Assembly (NCBI GenBank): GCA_045632845.1
Contig: JAZQXL010000011.1
Location: 124,001 to 188,000 of the forward strand
DNA from: RGIG4140 sp045632845
GTDB lineage: Bacteria > Pseudomonadota > Alphaproteobacteria > CAAHEQ01 > UBA3637
Direction: 5' to 3'
DNA length: 64,000 nt
The notes beneath the pieces were generated by a model. The model was not told where the DNA came from. It made no database searches and saw nothing but the letters and a program-made list of their open reading frames with translations. The position numbers were made by a program, and so were the translations under genes. Shown one piece after another: positions 41,708 to 49,945 of this stretch. The number at the start of each line of letters is the position of its first letter. Position 1 is the stretch's first letter.

Positions 41708-43359
41708 TATTTAACCCCTACTTTTTTCATAATGTATTTTTGTTGGAAAATTGACAGGATGTTGCTCCAAGTCCAATAAATGATTAATCCAGATGCAAAT
41801 GATCCCATCATAAGTGTAAAAATAACAGGCAAGAAAAGCATAACTTTTGCTTGTGTTTTATCAGCAGGAGCTGGAGATAATTTTTGTTGAACATACATTG
41901 TCAAACCCATCAAAATTGGCCAAATACCAATTGTTAAAAAGGCAGGTAATGTAATATCAAAATACCCAAAACCATTAAATGGAGATAATGGATCAGGCAT
42001 TGACAAGTCTTGAATCCACCCAAAAAATGGAGCTTGGCGCATATTAATTGAAATAGATAACACTTTGTACAATGCAAAAAACACAGGGATTTGCAACAAC
42101 AAAGGCAAACAACCTGAAGCTGGATTGATTTTTTCTCTTTTATAGAGATTTGCCATTTCAATTTGAAGTCTACGAGGATCTTTTTTAAATTTTGTTTGCA
42201 AATCTTTGATTTTTGGCTGAACTTTGCGCATTTTTGCCATACTTTCATATGATTTTGTGGCAATTGGTAACAATGCAAAACGGATCAATGTTGCAAAAAC
42301 CAAAATAGCAACACCCATATTACCCAACAAAGCATATAACCAATTTAAGAAATGCAAAAATGGTTGTGTTAAGAATCTAAACCAGCCAAAATCAATACTC
42401 AAATCAAAATGTGTAATATTTTGATTTTTTTGATACCCATTGATTACATCAATATCTTTTGCACCGACAAACAAACGAAGCGTCTTTGTCACACTCGCAT
42501 TTGGTTGAATCAAAAAGTTGTTTGTTTCAAAAAGGGCATTGTATGTTGCATTTTTATCTGATGTAAATGAAACAGAAACATTTTCATTTGGATTTAAAAC
42601 CATCAAAGTTTGCCAATATTTATCTGTAAAGCCAAGCCAACCTTCTTTTGTTCTATCAGAAAAAATTGTTTCATCCGTATCATATTTTTCTTCAACTAAA
42701 TAATCGTTTAAATATCCGACAAAACCTTGGTGAACAGTTGAAACTGGAGGATTGCTTTCCATTTTACGAGAAATAACACCTTCTTGATACGCTTTAATAG
42801 GCATTTGTGTTAAATTTGTAACAGTGTCTTTAATCAAAAACATATACTGATCATCAAGCATCAATTCACGTTCAATTTTTATAGCAGAATTTTGAAAAAC
42901 AAAAACCTTTTTTTGATCAGTTGAACGGGATGCATCCTCTTGCCAAAAAGCATTCCCATTTGGCATTTGAACATCTCTACTCTTCCACAAAAGAGTTGTG
43001 AAATAATCATTATTTAAAACTGAAACATTTTTACTATCTTCTTCCAATGTTTCTTTATATTTTAACAATGACAAAGCATTAAATCCACCCAATGCAGGGT
43101 CAAATGAAGCCTCAACAAATTCATTTTTTAATATTACAGGATCGGCTTTTTTTTCAACAACAACTTCAGCTTGTTGAGCAAGATTAACAGGATTTACTTG
43201 TTCAACTTGAACTTGTTGAACTGTCTCATTTTGTACATTTTCAGAAGCTTGTTTTGGCGTTGAAAAATGGTTAAACCCAAACATAATAATCGTTACCAAA
43301 ATCATGGCAATGATAACATTTTTCACTTCTTCATTTTGTTGATTTTTCATTTGATTCAT
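41707..43359 (-). CDS. yidC: YidC membrane protein insertase
   Basis: A 550-residue insertase. The first helix (VIIAMILVTIIMFGFNHF) is followed by a large periplasmic beta-domain (residues about 60-330). The core has helices LNWLYALLGNMGVAILVFATLIRFALLP, the cytoplasmic hairpin (AKMRKVQPKIKDLQTKFKKD), GCLPLLLQIPVFFALYKVL and the final helices. The conserved arginine in the hydrophilic groove (TLIRFALLP) is present. It inserts inner-membrane proteins with or without Sec. Part of rpmH-rnpA-yidD-yidC-engB. Confidence 0.98.
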   Translation of the reverse strand: MNQMKNQQNEEVKNVIIAMILVTIIMFGFNHFSTPKQASENVQNETVQQVQVEQVNPVNLAQQAEVVVEKKADPVILKNEFVEASFDPALGGFNALSLLKYKETLEEDSKNVSVLNNDYFTTLLWKSRDVQMPNGNAFWQEDASRSTDQKKVFVFQNSAIKIERELMLDDQYMFLIKDTVTNLTQMPIKAYQEGVISRKMESNPPVSTVHQGFVGYLNDYLVEEKYDTDETIFSDRTKEGWLGFTDKYWQTLMVLNPNENVSVSFTSDKNATYNALFETNNFLIQPNASVTKTLRLFVGAKDIDVINGYQKNQNITHFDLSIDFGWFRFLTQPFLHFLNWLYALLGNMGVAILVFATLIRFALLPIATKSYESMAKMRKVQPKIKDLQTKFKKDPRRLQIEMANLYKREKINPASGCLPLLLQIPVFFALYKVLSISINMRQAPFFGWIQDLSMPDPLSPFNGFGYFDITLPAFLTIGIWPILMGLTMYVQQKLSPAPADKTQAKVMLFLPVIFTLMMGSFASGLIIYWTWSNILSIFQQKYIMKKVGVK

Positions 43360-43374
43360 TTTATTTCCCTTATA

Positions 43375-43614
43375 TTATTTTTTTGGAACAGGATCATATC
43401 CATCTCCACCCCACGGATGGCATTTTAAAATTCTTTTGAACGTTAAAATAGCACCTTTTCTTATCCCATGCAACAAAAAAGCTTCTTTTGCATAATCAGA
43501 ACAAGTTGGTTCAAACCTGCAACAATGTCCTTTTAACGGGGATAAAAAAAGCTGATAAAAACGAATAAGCAACAAGCAAAAACGCATAGCTAAATTACGC
43601 ATCAGTTTTTTCAT
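43375..43614 (-). CDS. yidD: YidD, membrane protein insertion efficiency factor
   Basis: A 79-residue YidD. LLIRFYQLFLSPLKG, HCCRFEPTCSDYAKEAF and ILKCHPWGGDGYDPVP are the family signature with its conserved cysteines. It overlaps the end of rnpA by 20 bp. It aids YidC-dependent insertion. Confidence 0.96.
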   Translation of the reverse strand: MKKLMRNLAMRFCLLLIRFYQLFLSPLKGHCCRFEPTCSDYAKEAFLLHGIRKGAILTFKRILKCHPWGGDGYDPVPKK

Positions 43615-43999
43615 TTAAACCATCTTGCTCCAATTTATTTTTTTCCATCAAAGATTTTTTAAACAAGCGCATTAGATATATCAAATCCTTATTTAATACT
43701 TCAAACGGCGCATCAAACGCTGTTTTTCTAGATACTAAAACATAATCATAACCTCGTAATGCTTGTGATGAAAAAACAGCTTGCGCAACAGCCCTTAATC
43801 TCCTTCGAATTCTGTTACGAACAACAGCATTTCCCATTTTTTTTGTAACAGTAAATCCAAGACGAATTCCATCAAACTCATCTTGTTTAACAACTTGCAA
43901 AACCATTGTTGAAGCGACAAATTTTCTACCATTATGAGTCGCTCTTAAAAATTGGCGTCGTTTTTTTAAACGAACTGGTTTCAAAGAAGATTTTTCCAT
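43595..43999 (-). CDS. rnpA: RNase P protein component
   Basis: A 134-residue RnpA. The N-terminal KPVRLKKRRQFLRA and the RNR box GNAVVRNRIRRRLRAV are diagnostic. It binds the RNase P RNA, whose gene is at 48998 in this window, and pre-tRNA 5' leaders. It follows rpmH. Confidence 0.97.
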   Translation of the reverse strand: MEKSSLKPVRLKKRRQFLRATHNGRKFVASTMVLQVVKQDEFDGIRLGFTVTKKMGNAVVRNRIRRRLRAVAQAVFSSQALRGYDYVLVSRKTAFDAPFEVLNKDLIYLMRLFKKSLMEKNKLEQDGLNEKTDA

Positions 44000-44012
44000 T
44001 TCAAATCCGCTA

Positions 44013-44043
44013 TAAAAAAAAGGAACAATTCAAGAATCGCTCC
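44013..44043 (-). terminator. Terminator or attenuator between rpmH and rnpA
   Basis: On the minus strand GGAGCGATTC pairs with GAATTGTTCC (two G-T wobbles), then a T run. It would lower rnpA relative to rpmH. Confidence 0.65.
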
Positions 44044-44113
44044 CTTTGTTTAATCTTTTATGACTGTTTGTTTACCCTAGATGAGAACAACAAAAGCCGA
44101 TTCGTCGCTTTAA

Positions 44114-44248
44114 TTATGCGCTTAAAACTTTACGACCTTTACGACGACGAGCATTTAAAACTTTACGTCCGCCTAAAGTTGCCATTCTTGCTCTAAAACC
44201 ATGACGGCGTGTCCGAACAAGCTTACTTGGTTGATATGTGCGTTTCAT
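44114..44248 (-). CDS. rpmH: Ribosomal protein L34
   Basis: A 44-residue L34: MKRTYQPSKLVRTRRHGFRA followed by TLGGRKVLNARRRKGRKVL. It is the first gene of the rpmH-rnpA-yidD-yidC cluster and has a good promoter. Confidence 0.98.
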   Translation of the reverse strand: MKRTYQPSKLVRTRRHGFRARMATLGGRKVLNARRRKGRKVLSA

Positions 44249-44327
44249 TTTGTTTCTCCTTAATTTATCTAATTTATTGCATACTCAGACCGCCTGCCTA
44301 GGGCCTGTTTTGTTTAAAGTGTTATTC

Positions 44328-44356
44328 TTTATACTGTTTTTACAAAAAAAAGTCAA
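44328..44356 (-). promoter_or_regulatory. rpmH promoter
   Basis: TTGACT (44356-44351), 17 bp, TATAAA (44333-44328) on the minus strand. The transcript leader (44249-44322) contains a GC block CCTAGGCAGGCGG. Confidence 0.78.
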
Positions 44357-44380
44357 GCATTTTTTTACATATTCAAGAAA

Positions 44381-45028
44381 TTATTCTTTAACTCTTTCTT
44401 TTTCTTCCGCAAGCCTTCGTTCCAATCCAAGCAAGCGATTCACCTCAAGCACATTTAAATTTTCAAAATTGATTTGTTCCAAGTAATCAAGAGCCGCATT
44501 AACTCGACCTTCATATAAAACACGTTCATCTGCTGGCAGTTTGGCTAAATCTCTTCGAATCCGAGGCAATTCTGCCTCAATTCTTTGTCTTTCAGTCGAC
44601 AAACCTTCCAACAAATCTCTTTGTAATGCCGTTACTTTTAAGGCCAAAACACGGTCACTATCTTTTGTACGAACACTTTCTTGTTTGTGTGCCCGCATCC
44701 GTTGATTTGCATTTTGAATTTTTGCTCTTTCTTTTGCAAAACTCATCACCACAAAACAACGATAAATATGACTAAGCAATCTCTCCGCAGCTAACTTTCT
44801 TGGAGAAGAATTTGGTATCGAAGAACAAATAACAGCTGCCAATTCGTATTCAAGCAAAATATCACGTTCAACGACTGAAACAACCCGCAACTCTTCATCG
44901 GTTACAATACCATCTTTGAATACATTTTTTAAAAAACCGATTAAATCTCGATATCTGCTTAAAGTTGGAAATCTAGATTTTTTACGATACACTGGAACAC
45001 CATGTGTATAAAAAGCCTCTTCACCCAT
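44381..45028 (-). CDS. Unknown coiled-coil protein, paralogue of the upstream gene
   Basis: A 215-residue soluble protein with a long charged coiled-coil C-terminal half (RQRIEAELPRIRRDLAKLP, LERRLAEEKERVKE). The segment around residues 55-95 (LAAVICSSIPNSSPRKLAAE, then RLLSHIYR) resembles the region LGATSFSSTLSNSDNRKKAA in the 294-residue gene 11 bp upstream. It starts MGEEAFYTHG. No domain is recognised. Confidence 0.7.
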   Translation of the reverse strand: MGEEAFYTHGVPVYRKKSRFPTLSRYRDLIGFLKNVFKDGIVTDEELRVVSVVERDILLEYELAAVICSSIPNSSPRKLAAERLLSHIYRCFVVMSFAKERAKIQNANQRMRAHKQESVRTKDSDRVLALKVTALQRDLLEGLSTERQRIEAELPRIRRDLAKLPADERVLYEGRVNAALDYLEQINFENLNVLEVNRLLGLERRLAEEKERVKE

Positions 45029-45039
45029 TTTCCCCTCAG

Positions 45040-45924
45040 CTATGCAATGTTTTTAGACCCCAAAATATTACCAACAATTTTGGACATATCCTTACCTTGT
45101 AACGCATTTAAAATTGCATTTTTTCCACCCAAATTTGACAATCCTGTTACCAATTTATCTGCCCATTCAAAAAATTGATTTTTTTCATCCCCACCAATTT
45201 TTTGATTAAATTCTTGCAACAACTCTGGCAATTGAGCATTTAAACGTTTTTCAGGATTATTCACAAAATCCGTCAACAAAGAAAACAAAGTGCCTGAGCC
45301 TTTTGTTTTTAAAGAACTTTGTGTTTTATTTGCAGCAAGCGCCTTAGCTTTTGTTTCTGGGTTTGGATTTACAAAAGCTTCTCTCAAAACAGGATTTGCA
45401 ACAATTTTAGCAAATGCACTCCCCAACAAGAAATAAACCCTTTTCAAATCACGCCCAACCAACATATCATCTGTTACAACATCAGGTTTTCTTGCTCCAA
45501 ATTTTGTTTCCATAACATCATTGTTTAAAACTGCCAAACCAGCTTTTGCTGCTAACTTTTCTCTTATCTTAGTGGTTTTAGAATAAAGCTTACCCAAATG
45601 TGATGATAAAACATCAGCTGCTTTTTTGCGATTATCTGAATTTGATAAAGTAGAAGAAAATGAAGTTGCACCCAAGAACTGAGCCAAAAGCTCAGCTTTA
45701 CAAAATTCAACATTTTGAATATCATGCTCTGAAACATCATCTTTTAAAAGAAGTTTTTCCAACTTTTCAACATATTGAGATTGAAGAGCTTGCTGATTGA
45801 TTAACCCAGCACTTTCAGAATCTTTTACATCCTTTTTCAAAAAATCTTCTGCTCGTTCTGCATCATCAACTACTTTTTCATCTTTTACAACTTCTTCAAT
45901 TTCTTTTTTCTTTTTTTCACTCAT
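45040..45924 (-). CDS. Unknown acidic protein, first of two related genes
   Basis: A 294-residue soluble protein. The first 60 residues are very charged (SEKKKKEIEEVVKDEKVVDD). The middle has the SSxxxNSxxRKxAA motif shared with its downstream neighbour. The C-terminus is a glycine/asparagine-containing helical region (LSNLGGKNAILNALQGKDM). The ATG at 45924 has AAAGGTGG 5 nt upstream; a GTG at 45945 is the alternative. Function unknown. Confidence 0.7.
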   Translation of the reverse strand: MSEKKKKEIEEVVKDEKVVDDAERAEDFLKKDVKDSESAGLINQQALQSQYVEKLEKLLLKDDVSEHDIQNVEFCKAELLAQFLGATSFSSTLSNSDNRKKAADVLSSHLGKLYSKTTKIREKLAAKAGLAVLNNDVMETKFGARKPDVVTDDMLVGRDLKRVYFLLGSAFAKIVANPVLREAFVNPNPETKAKALAANKTQSSLKTKGSGTLFSLLTDFVNNPEKRLNAQLPELLQEFNQKIGGDEKNQFFEWADKLVTGLSNLGGKNAILNALQGKDMSKIVGNILGSKNIA

Positions 45925-45974
45925 TGAAACCACCTTTACTTTCACTTCCCTACCTTTTATTTTAACAGATTTAT

Positions 45975-46505
45975 TTATTTTGTCAAGTGTTTCAAAACAG
46001 CAAAAGGATTCTCTTTTACATCTTCAACTTTTTCTTCATAATAAACAAAAGGCTCATTTGTTTTTTTAGGGAATGGATCAAGCGACAAACCAAATTGTTC
46101 CCGCACAATATCAGCAAAATAAATGCGACCATTTTTAATAAGGTCAATACTTTCATCATCCGGTGAAAAATCAACTTTATTTTCTTGTGTCAAAACAACA
46201 TCTTCATCTTCAGAAAATAACAGTACAAAAGGATAATTTATTTTTTCTTCAAACTCATCAGATGTAACAACGCAAGTTCTCACCACGTCTGCTTTTAAAA
46301 CACCATTTAATTCAATCACATCATCAGCCAACAGAGCATTAAATGAAAATGAAAGATTCTTAACAGCTGGCAACTCATAAAATTCAGCCAATTCTTGACA
46401 TTGAGCTTTATTTGCAACTAGCAAAAAATCTTTTCCTTGTTTTGTTACAGTTCGCGCATCTAAAACAAACGCGATGTCTTTTTCTTTTTTTACTGTTTTT
46501 TCCAT
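45975..46505 (-). CDS. YceD/DUF177-family protein
   Basis: A 176-residue YceD-like protein. The family pattern is seen as LNGVLKADVVRTCVVTSDEFEE, then FVLLFSEDEDV and the acidic DLGE-like block SIDLIKNGRIYFADIVREQF. In many bacteria yceD precedes rpmF and may help 23S rRNA processing; in alphaproteobacteria it is commonly divergent from a BamE-type gene, as here. The start at 46505 gives a conventional N-terminus; a longer frame from 46577 overlaps bamE. Confidence 0.85.
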   Translation of the reverse strand: MEKTVKKEKDIAFVLDARTVTKQGKDFLLVANKAQCQELAEFYELPAVKNLSFSFNALLADDVIELNGVLKADVVRTCVVTSDEFEEKINYPFVLLFSEDEDVVLTQENKVDFSPDDESIDLIKNGRIYFADIVREQFGLSLDPFPKKTNEPFVYYEEKVEDVKENPFAVLKHLTK

Positions 46506-46569
46506 TGACGAATACCCTTTCTTCTGCTTATATATAAAATTAGAAATGATTATATCAAAGAAGGAAAAA

Positions 46570-47028
46570 ATGTTCAAGAAGCTTATTTATTCATCATTCT
46601 TATCCAGCGTTATTTTATTAAATTCATGCGGATTGGAGACCTATCAAAGCGGCGATTTGCCCTCACAACAAAGATTGAATATGATTCAAGTAGGTACGCC
46701 TCAAGAAAAAGTTATCGATCTTATTGGCAAACCAATTTTTGAAAATAAAATTGGGAACGATTCTTTTTATATTTATTTTAAATCAAAAAAAGAAAACAGA
46801 GCATTCTATCATCCTGAAGAAATTGAACGAGATGTATACGTTATTTCATTCAATCAAGACAAATCTGTTCGTTCCATCAGACATCTTACACTGCAAGATG
46901 GTCACGATGTTACCTATGATCCAGCACACACACAAGTCACTGGAAAAGAACTTTCCGTGCTTGAACAATTGGTTAAAAACTTCGGCAGATACGATGCTGG
47001 CGGACGTGACAGCTCACAAAGACAATAA
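46570..47028 (+). CDS. bamE: BamE/OmlA-family outer-membrane lipoprotein
   Basis: A 152-residue lipoprotein. Signal peptide and lipobox LLNSCG near residue 19. The SmpA/OmlA domain shows RLNMIQVGTPQEKVIDLIGKP, then DSFYIYFKSK and ERDVYVISFNQDKSV. It belongs to the BAM complex that assembles outer-membrane proteins. AAGGAAAAAA precedes the ATG at 46570. It is divergent from the YceD gene. Confidence 0.9.
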   Translation: MFKKLIYSSFLSSVILLNSCGLETYQSGDLPSQQRLNMIQVGTPQEKVIDLIGKPIFENKIGNDSFYIYFKSKKENRAFYHPEEIERDVYVISFNQDKSVRSIRHLTLQDGHDVTYDPAHTQVTGKELSVLEQLVKNFGRYDAGGRDSSQRQ

Positions 47029-47039
47029 ATTTTTCATCT

Positions 47040-47068
47040 AAAAAAACACCGTTTCGGTGTTTTTTTTC
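47040..47068 (+). terminator. bamE terminator
   Basis: AACACCG-TTT-CGGTGTT with A and T runs. Confidence 0.88.
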
Positions 47069-47095
47069 TTATTAACACAATAGCTAATAAACAAA

Positions 47096-47127
47096 AAAAA
47101 TCTCCACCAATTGGCAGAGATTTTTTT
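47096..47127 (-). terminator. Terminator of rplM-rpsI
   Basis: AAATCTC and GAGATTT arms with an internal CCAATTGG, T run on the minus strand, 15 bp after the rpsI stop. Confidence 0.8.
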
Positions 47128-47141
47128 GAATATAAAACCAA

Positions 47142-47621
47142 TTAACGTTTTGAGAATTGGAAGCGTTTGCGTGCTTTTGACAAACCTGGTTTTTTACGTT
47201 CAACAATACGTGAATCACGTGTTAAGAAACCAGCTCTCTTGAGTGCAGTGTGCAATTCTGGTTCAAACATATCCAAGCAACGGCTGATACCGTGACGAAC
47301 AGCATAAGCTTGACCAGACAAACCACCACCACAAACATTACATTGAACGTCAAATTGACCTTCACGGTTTGTAACAGCAAATGGTTGGTTGATAATCATT
47401 TGCAACACAGGACGTGGGAAGTAGTTTTCAATACTTCTGCCATTAACTGTGATTTTGCCTGAGCCTAATTTAATAATGACACGAGCAATTGCATTTTTCT
47501 TTTTACCAACAGATTGTGAACGACCTAAAGCATCTTTTTTTGGTGTTCTTGGTGCAACTTCAACAGCTGTTGCTGTTTCTTGTTTCAAATCTTCTAAAGT
47601 TGTTGTTTTTTTGCTAACCAT
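47142..47621 (-). CDS. rpsI: Ribosomal protein S9
   Basis: A 159-residue S9 with an alphaproteobacterial-style N-terminal extension of about 30 residues. GKKKNAIARVIIKLGSGKITVNGR and DSRIVERKKPGLSKARKRFQFSKR are diagnostic; the basic C-terminus reaches the P site. Its ATG overlaps the rplM stop codon. Confidence 0.98.
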   Translation of the reverse strand: MVSKKTTTLEDLKQETATAVEVAPRTPKKDALGRSQSVGKKKNAIARVIIKLGSGKITVNGRSIENYFPRPVLQMIINQPFAVTNREGQFDVQCNVCGGGLSGQAYAVRHGISRCLDMFEPELHTALKRAGFLTRDSRIVERKKPGLSKARKRFQFSKR

Positions 47622-48091
47622 TATGCACCTCTTTTATTCTTTGGATTTTTAGCAGCAATATCCAAAACAATTGGATTTTGAGCTTGATGTGTGTGTTCTG
47701 GGCCGACAAAAATGCGCAATTTTTTCATTTGTTTACGACCTAAAGCATTTCTTGAAATCATTCTTTCAACAGCTTTTTGTAAAACACGTTCTGGGTGTTC
47801 TTCTAATTGTTTTGCAACAGAGATACCTTTGATACCACCGACATAACCTGTGTGATGATAGTAGGTTTTTTGTTCTAATTTACGACCTGTTAATTGAACT
47901 TTTTCAGCATTAACGACAACTACATAGTCGCCGCAATCTTGGTTTGGAGAATAGCATGGTTTGTTTTTACCACGTAAGATTGTTGCAATTTGGCTTGCCA
48001 AACGGCCCAAAACCAAATTTGAAGCATCAATAACGTACCATTTGATATCGCTATTTTCCGGATTAATTGTTTTTGTTGTTTTCATTGTCAT
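47621..48091 (-). CDS. rplM: Ribosomal protein L13
   Basis: A 156-residue L13: WYVIDASNLVLGRLASQIAT, LTGRKLEQKTYYHHTGY, VGGIKGISVAKQLEEHPERVLQ (quoted in parts) and MLPRNxLGR-like MISRNALGRKQMKKL. It is the first gene of rplM-rpsI with AAGGA 9 nt before the start. Confidence 0.98.
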   Translation of the reverse strand: MTMKTTKTINPENSDIKWYVIDASNLVLGRLASQIATILRGKNKPCYSPNQDCGDYVVVVNAEKVQLTGRKLEQKTYYHHTGYVGGIKGISVAKQLEEHPERVLQKAVERMISRNALGRKQMKKLRIFVGPEHTHQAQNPIVLDIAAKNPKNKRGA

Positions 48092-48127
48092 GTTATTTAA
48101 TCCTTGTTATTTTTTCTAAGACAGCCA

Positions 48128-48156
48128 TTTATACAATAAAAAAAACACATTGTCAA
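48128..48156 (-). promoter_or_regulatory. rplM-rpsI promoter
   Basis: TTGACA (48156-48151), 17 bp, TATAAA (48133-48128) on the minus strand. Confidence 0.88.
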
Positions 48157-48226
48157 CATCTTTTTCATTGTTTTTAAACATTTTTTTGAGATGGTAATAT
48201 AATACCACCCTTAAACAGCTTGAAAA

Positions 48227-48880
48227 TTAAGGGATAAGAGAATTAAAGTATCTATCTCCCGCATCACCAAGACCAGGAACAATATAAGCATTCTCATTCA
48301 AACACTTATCAACAGAACCCGTTACAATTTGAAGCTCAGGATAAGCCTCTTGCAAAACTTTTAATCCCTCCGGTGCACTTAAAACAGAGATAAAAACGAT
48401 GTCTTTAACATCAACACCTTTTTTAACAAACAAATCAACACTTGCCACAGCTGAACCTCCCGTTGCCAACATTGGATCTAAAATAAAAACTTTTGTTTTT
48501 TGAGGCATTTTAGTTGGTGTTTTATCATAATACCACACAGGATTTTTTGTTTCTTCATCACGATACATTCCAACATGCAACACATGTGCATTTGGCAACA
48601 AATCAACAGCCACATCAGTTAAAGCAAGTCCGGCCCTTAATATTGGAGCAATAATATATGTATATTCACTATCAATAACCTTAACATTCATAGATTCTAT
48701 TGGTGTTACAATTTCAATTTCTTGCATAGGGAGTTTAGAAAAACCCTTTTCAATTAAAAAATAGGCAATTTTTTTAAAAGCTAACAAGAATTGTTCCCTT
48801 GTTGATTCTTTATTTCTTATAACAGCAAGATTATGCATTAAAATAGGATGATCCAAAACCGTTACATTTTCAAACACCAT
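48227..48880 (-). CDS. upp: Uracil phosphoribosyltransferase
   Basis: A 217-residue enzyme making UMP from uracil and PRPP. Seen are the N-terminal VTVLDHPILMHNLAVIRNKES, RAGLALTDVAVDLLP, the PRPP loop ILDPMLATGGSA and the uracil-binding C-terminus LGDAGDRYFNSL. AAGGAGG lies 5 nt before the ATG at 48880. It is divergent from rnpB. Confidence 0.97.
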   Translation of the reverse strand: MVFENVTVLDHPILMHNLAVIRNKESTREQFLLAFKKIAYFLIEKGFSKLPMQEIEIVTPIESMNVKVIDSEYTYIIAPILRAGLALTDVAVDLLPNAHVLHVGMYRDEETKNPVWYYDKTPTKMPQKTKVFILDPMLATGGSAVASVDLFVKKGVDVKDIVFISVLSAPEGLKVLQEAYPELQIVTGSVDKCLNENAYIVPGLGDAGDRYFNSLIP

Positions 48881-48961
48881 AACAACCTCCTTGATTTTTT
48901 CTTTTATTGTACACAAAAAGGCAAAAATAAGCAATATCATTTTATGTTCAAAGGCTTTTTA

Positions 48962-48990
48962 TTGACAATTATGCTTTTTTTTGATATAAA
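48962..48990 (+). promoter_or_regulatory. rnpB promoter
   Basis: TTGACA (48962-48967), 17 bp, TATAAA (48985-48990), 8 bp before the RNA 5' end. Confidence 0.9.
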
Positions 48991-48997
48991 ACGACTC

Positions 48998-49357
48998 GTC
49001 AGATGATCGGATAATCGCTGAAGGCAACTTTGGAGGAAAGTCCGGGCTTCACGGAAACACGATACTGGATAACGTCCAGCTGGGGTAACCCACGGGATAG
49101 CGCCATAGAAAACAAACCGCCAATTTTGAATTGGTAAGGGTGAAACGGCGGGGTAAGAGCCCACCGCATTTTAAGTGATTAAAATGGCACGGCAAGCCCT
49201 ATCGGAAGCAAGACCAAGTGAAGAGAGCCAAAGATTTTCTTTGTAAAAAGAGCGTTTCTGATCTGCTCTCAAGAGGTAGGTCGCTAGAGGTAAGCAGTAA
49301 TGCTTATCCCAGACGAATGATTATCGATTACAAAACCCGGCTTATAGATTGTCTGAC
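48998..49357 (+). ncRNA. rnpB: RNase P RNA, type A
   Basis: About 360 nt. The conserved CRI core GAGGAAAGTCCGGGCT (49031 onward), the J-regions with GGGTAAGAGCCCACCGC and GGCAAGCCC, and the 3' strand ending AAAACCCGGCTTATAG are all present. P1 is formed by GTCAGA at the 5' end with TCTGAC at the 3' end. It pairs functionally with RnpA (43595-43999) to remove tRNA 5' leaders. A T-rich tract follows at 49358. Confidence 0.96.
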
Positions 49358-49386
49358 ATTTTTTTATATTTTTTTTAATTTTTTAC

Positions 49387-49415
49387 TTGCATTTCATTTT
49401 TTTTTAGTGTATATA
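49387..49415 (+). promoter_or_regulatory. Promoter of tRNA-Pro
   Basis: TTGCAT (49387-49392), 17 bp, TATATA (49410-49415). Confidence 0.7.
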
Positions 49416-49432
49416 GTTAACTACTCAATCAT

Positions 49433-49509
49433 CGGGGCGTAGCTCAGCCTGGTAGAGTACTTGGTTTGGGACCAAGGTGTCGCATGTTCGAATCATGTCG
49501 CCCCGACCA
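49433..49509 (+). tRNA. tRNA-Pro (TGG)
   Basis: Seventy-seven bases. Acceptor CGGGGCG pairs with CGCCCCG, D arm AGCTCAGCCTGGTAGAGT, anticodon loop TTTGGGA giving TGG, T arm with GTTCGAATC, CCA encoded. Its 3' 19 bases recur at 52187-52205. Confidence 0.97.
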
Positions 49510-49512
49510 ATA

Positions 49513-49547
49513 TAAAAAAGCGGAAGTTTATACTTTCGCTTTTTTGT
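49513..49547 (+). terminator. Terminator of tRNA-Pro
   Basis: AAAAGCGGAAG and CTTTCGCTTTT arms around TTTATA, T run. Confidence 0.85.
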
Positions 49548-49653
49548 TTTTTATTCAGAATAATTTAATTATGTTTTTCAAGAAGTTAATTATAGATTTT
49601 TCTCAGATGGCAAGTTGGCAAGATTCGATTGTATGCCACTTTTTTGCGCCCAT

Positions 49654-49684
49654 AAAAGTATACCTTTGGCAAAAAAGTATACCT
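49654..49684 (+). repeat. Two direct copies of AAAAGTATACCT
   Basis: Copies at 49654-49665 and 49673-49684, 19 bp apart, each containing the palindrome GTATAC. They lie in the gene-free stretch between tRNA-Pro and the restriction gene and could be protein-binding sites. Confidence 0.5.
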
Positions 49685-49704
49685 CGAATAAAAAAATGAG
49701 AAAA

Positions 49705-49800
49705 AGTGGTCGCTAGGTATAACTCATTGAAATAGATATATTTTTATCTAGTTGTCGCTAGTTCTAATCTGCTTAACCTCTCCAGGGTAGATGCGAACTT
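49705..49800 (+). repeat. Left copy of a diverged flanking repeat of the restriction island
   Basis: Shares, in order, AGTGGTC, CATTGAAA, CTAGTNGNCGCT and AACCTCNCCAG..T.GATG with 51857-51960 in the same orientation. The sub-motif GTCGCTAG occurs twice here. The stretch 49801-49945 is AT-rich and otherwise blank. Confidence 0.55.
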
Positions 49801-49945
49801 CAGTAAAATAATAATGTATGTAACCCATTGAATTATAAGAACTTAACAACTATGTTGTCAAATTGTTTCGACAACATGATCATGTGTATTTTAGTGGAGC
49901 AAAGATTAAATTACAAAACCTTTTTTTAAAAACACAATACAAACA

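Noticed and set aside
37851..44248. Replication origin near mnmG/rpmH
   Set aside because: No dnaA, parAB, rsmG or cluster of DnaA boxes was seen; the genes alone do not prove an origin here.
49218..49699. Open frames over the rnpB 3' end and tRNA-Pro
   Set aside because: They coincide with structured RNA genes and lack ribosome sites.
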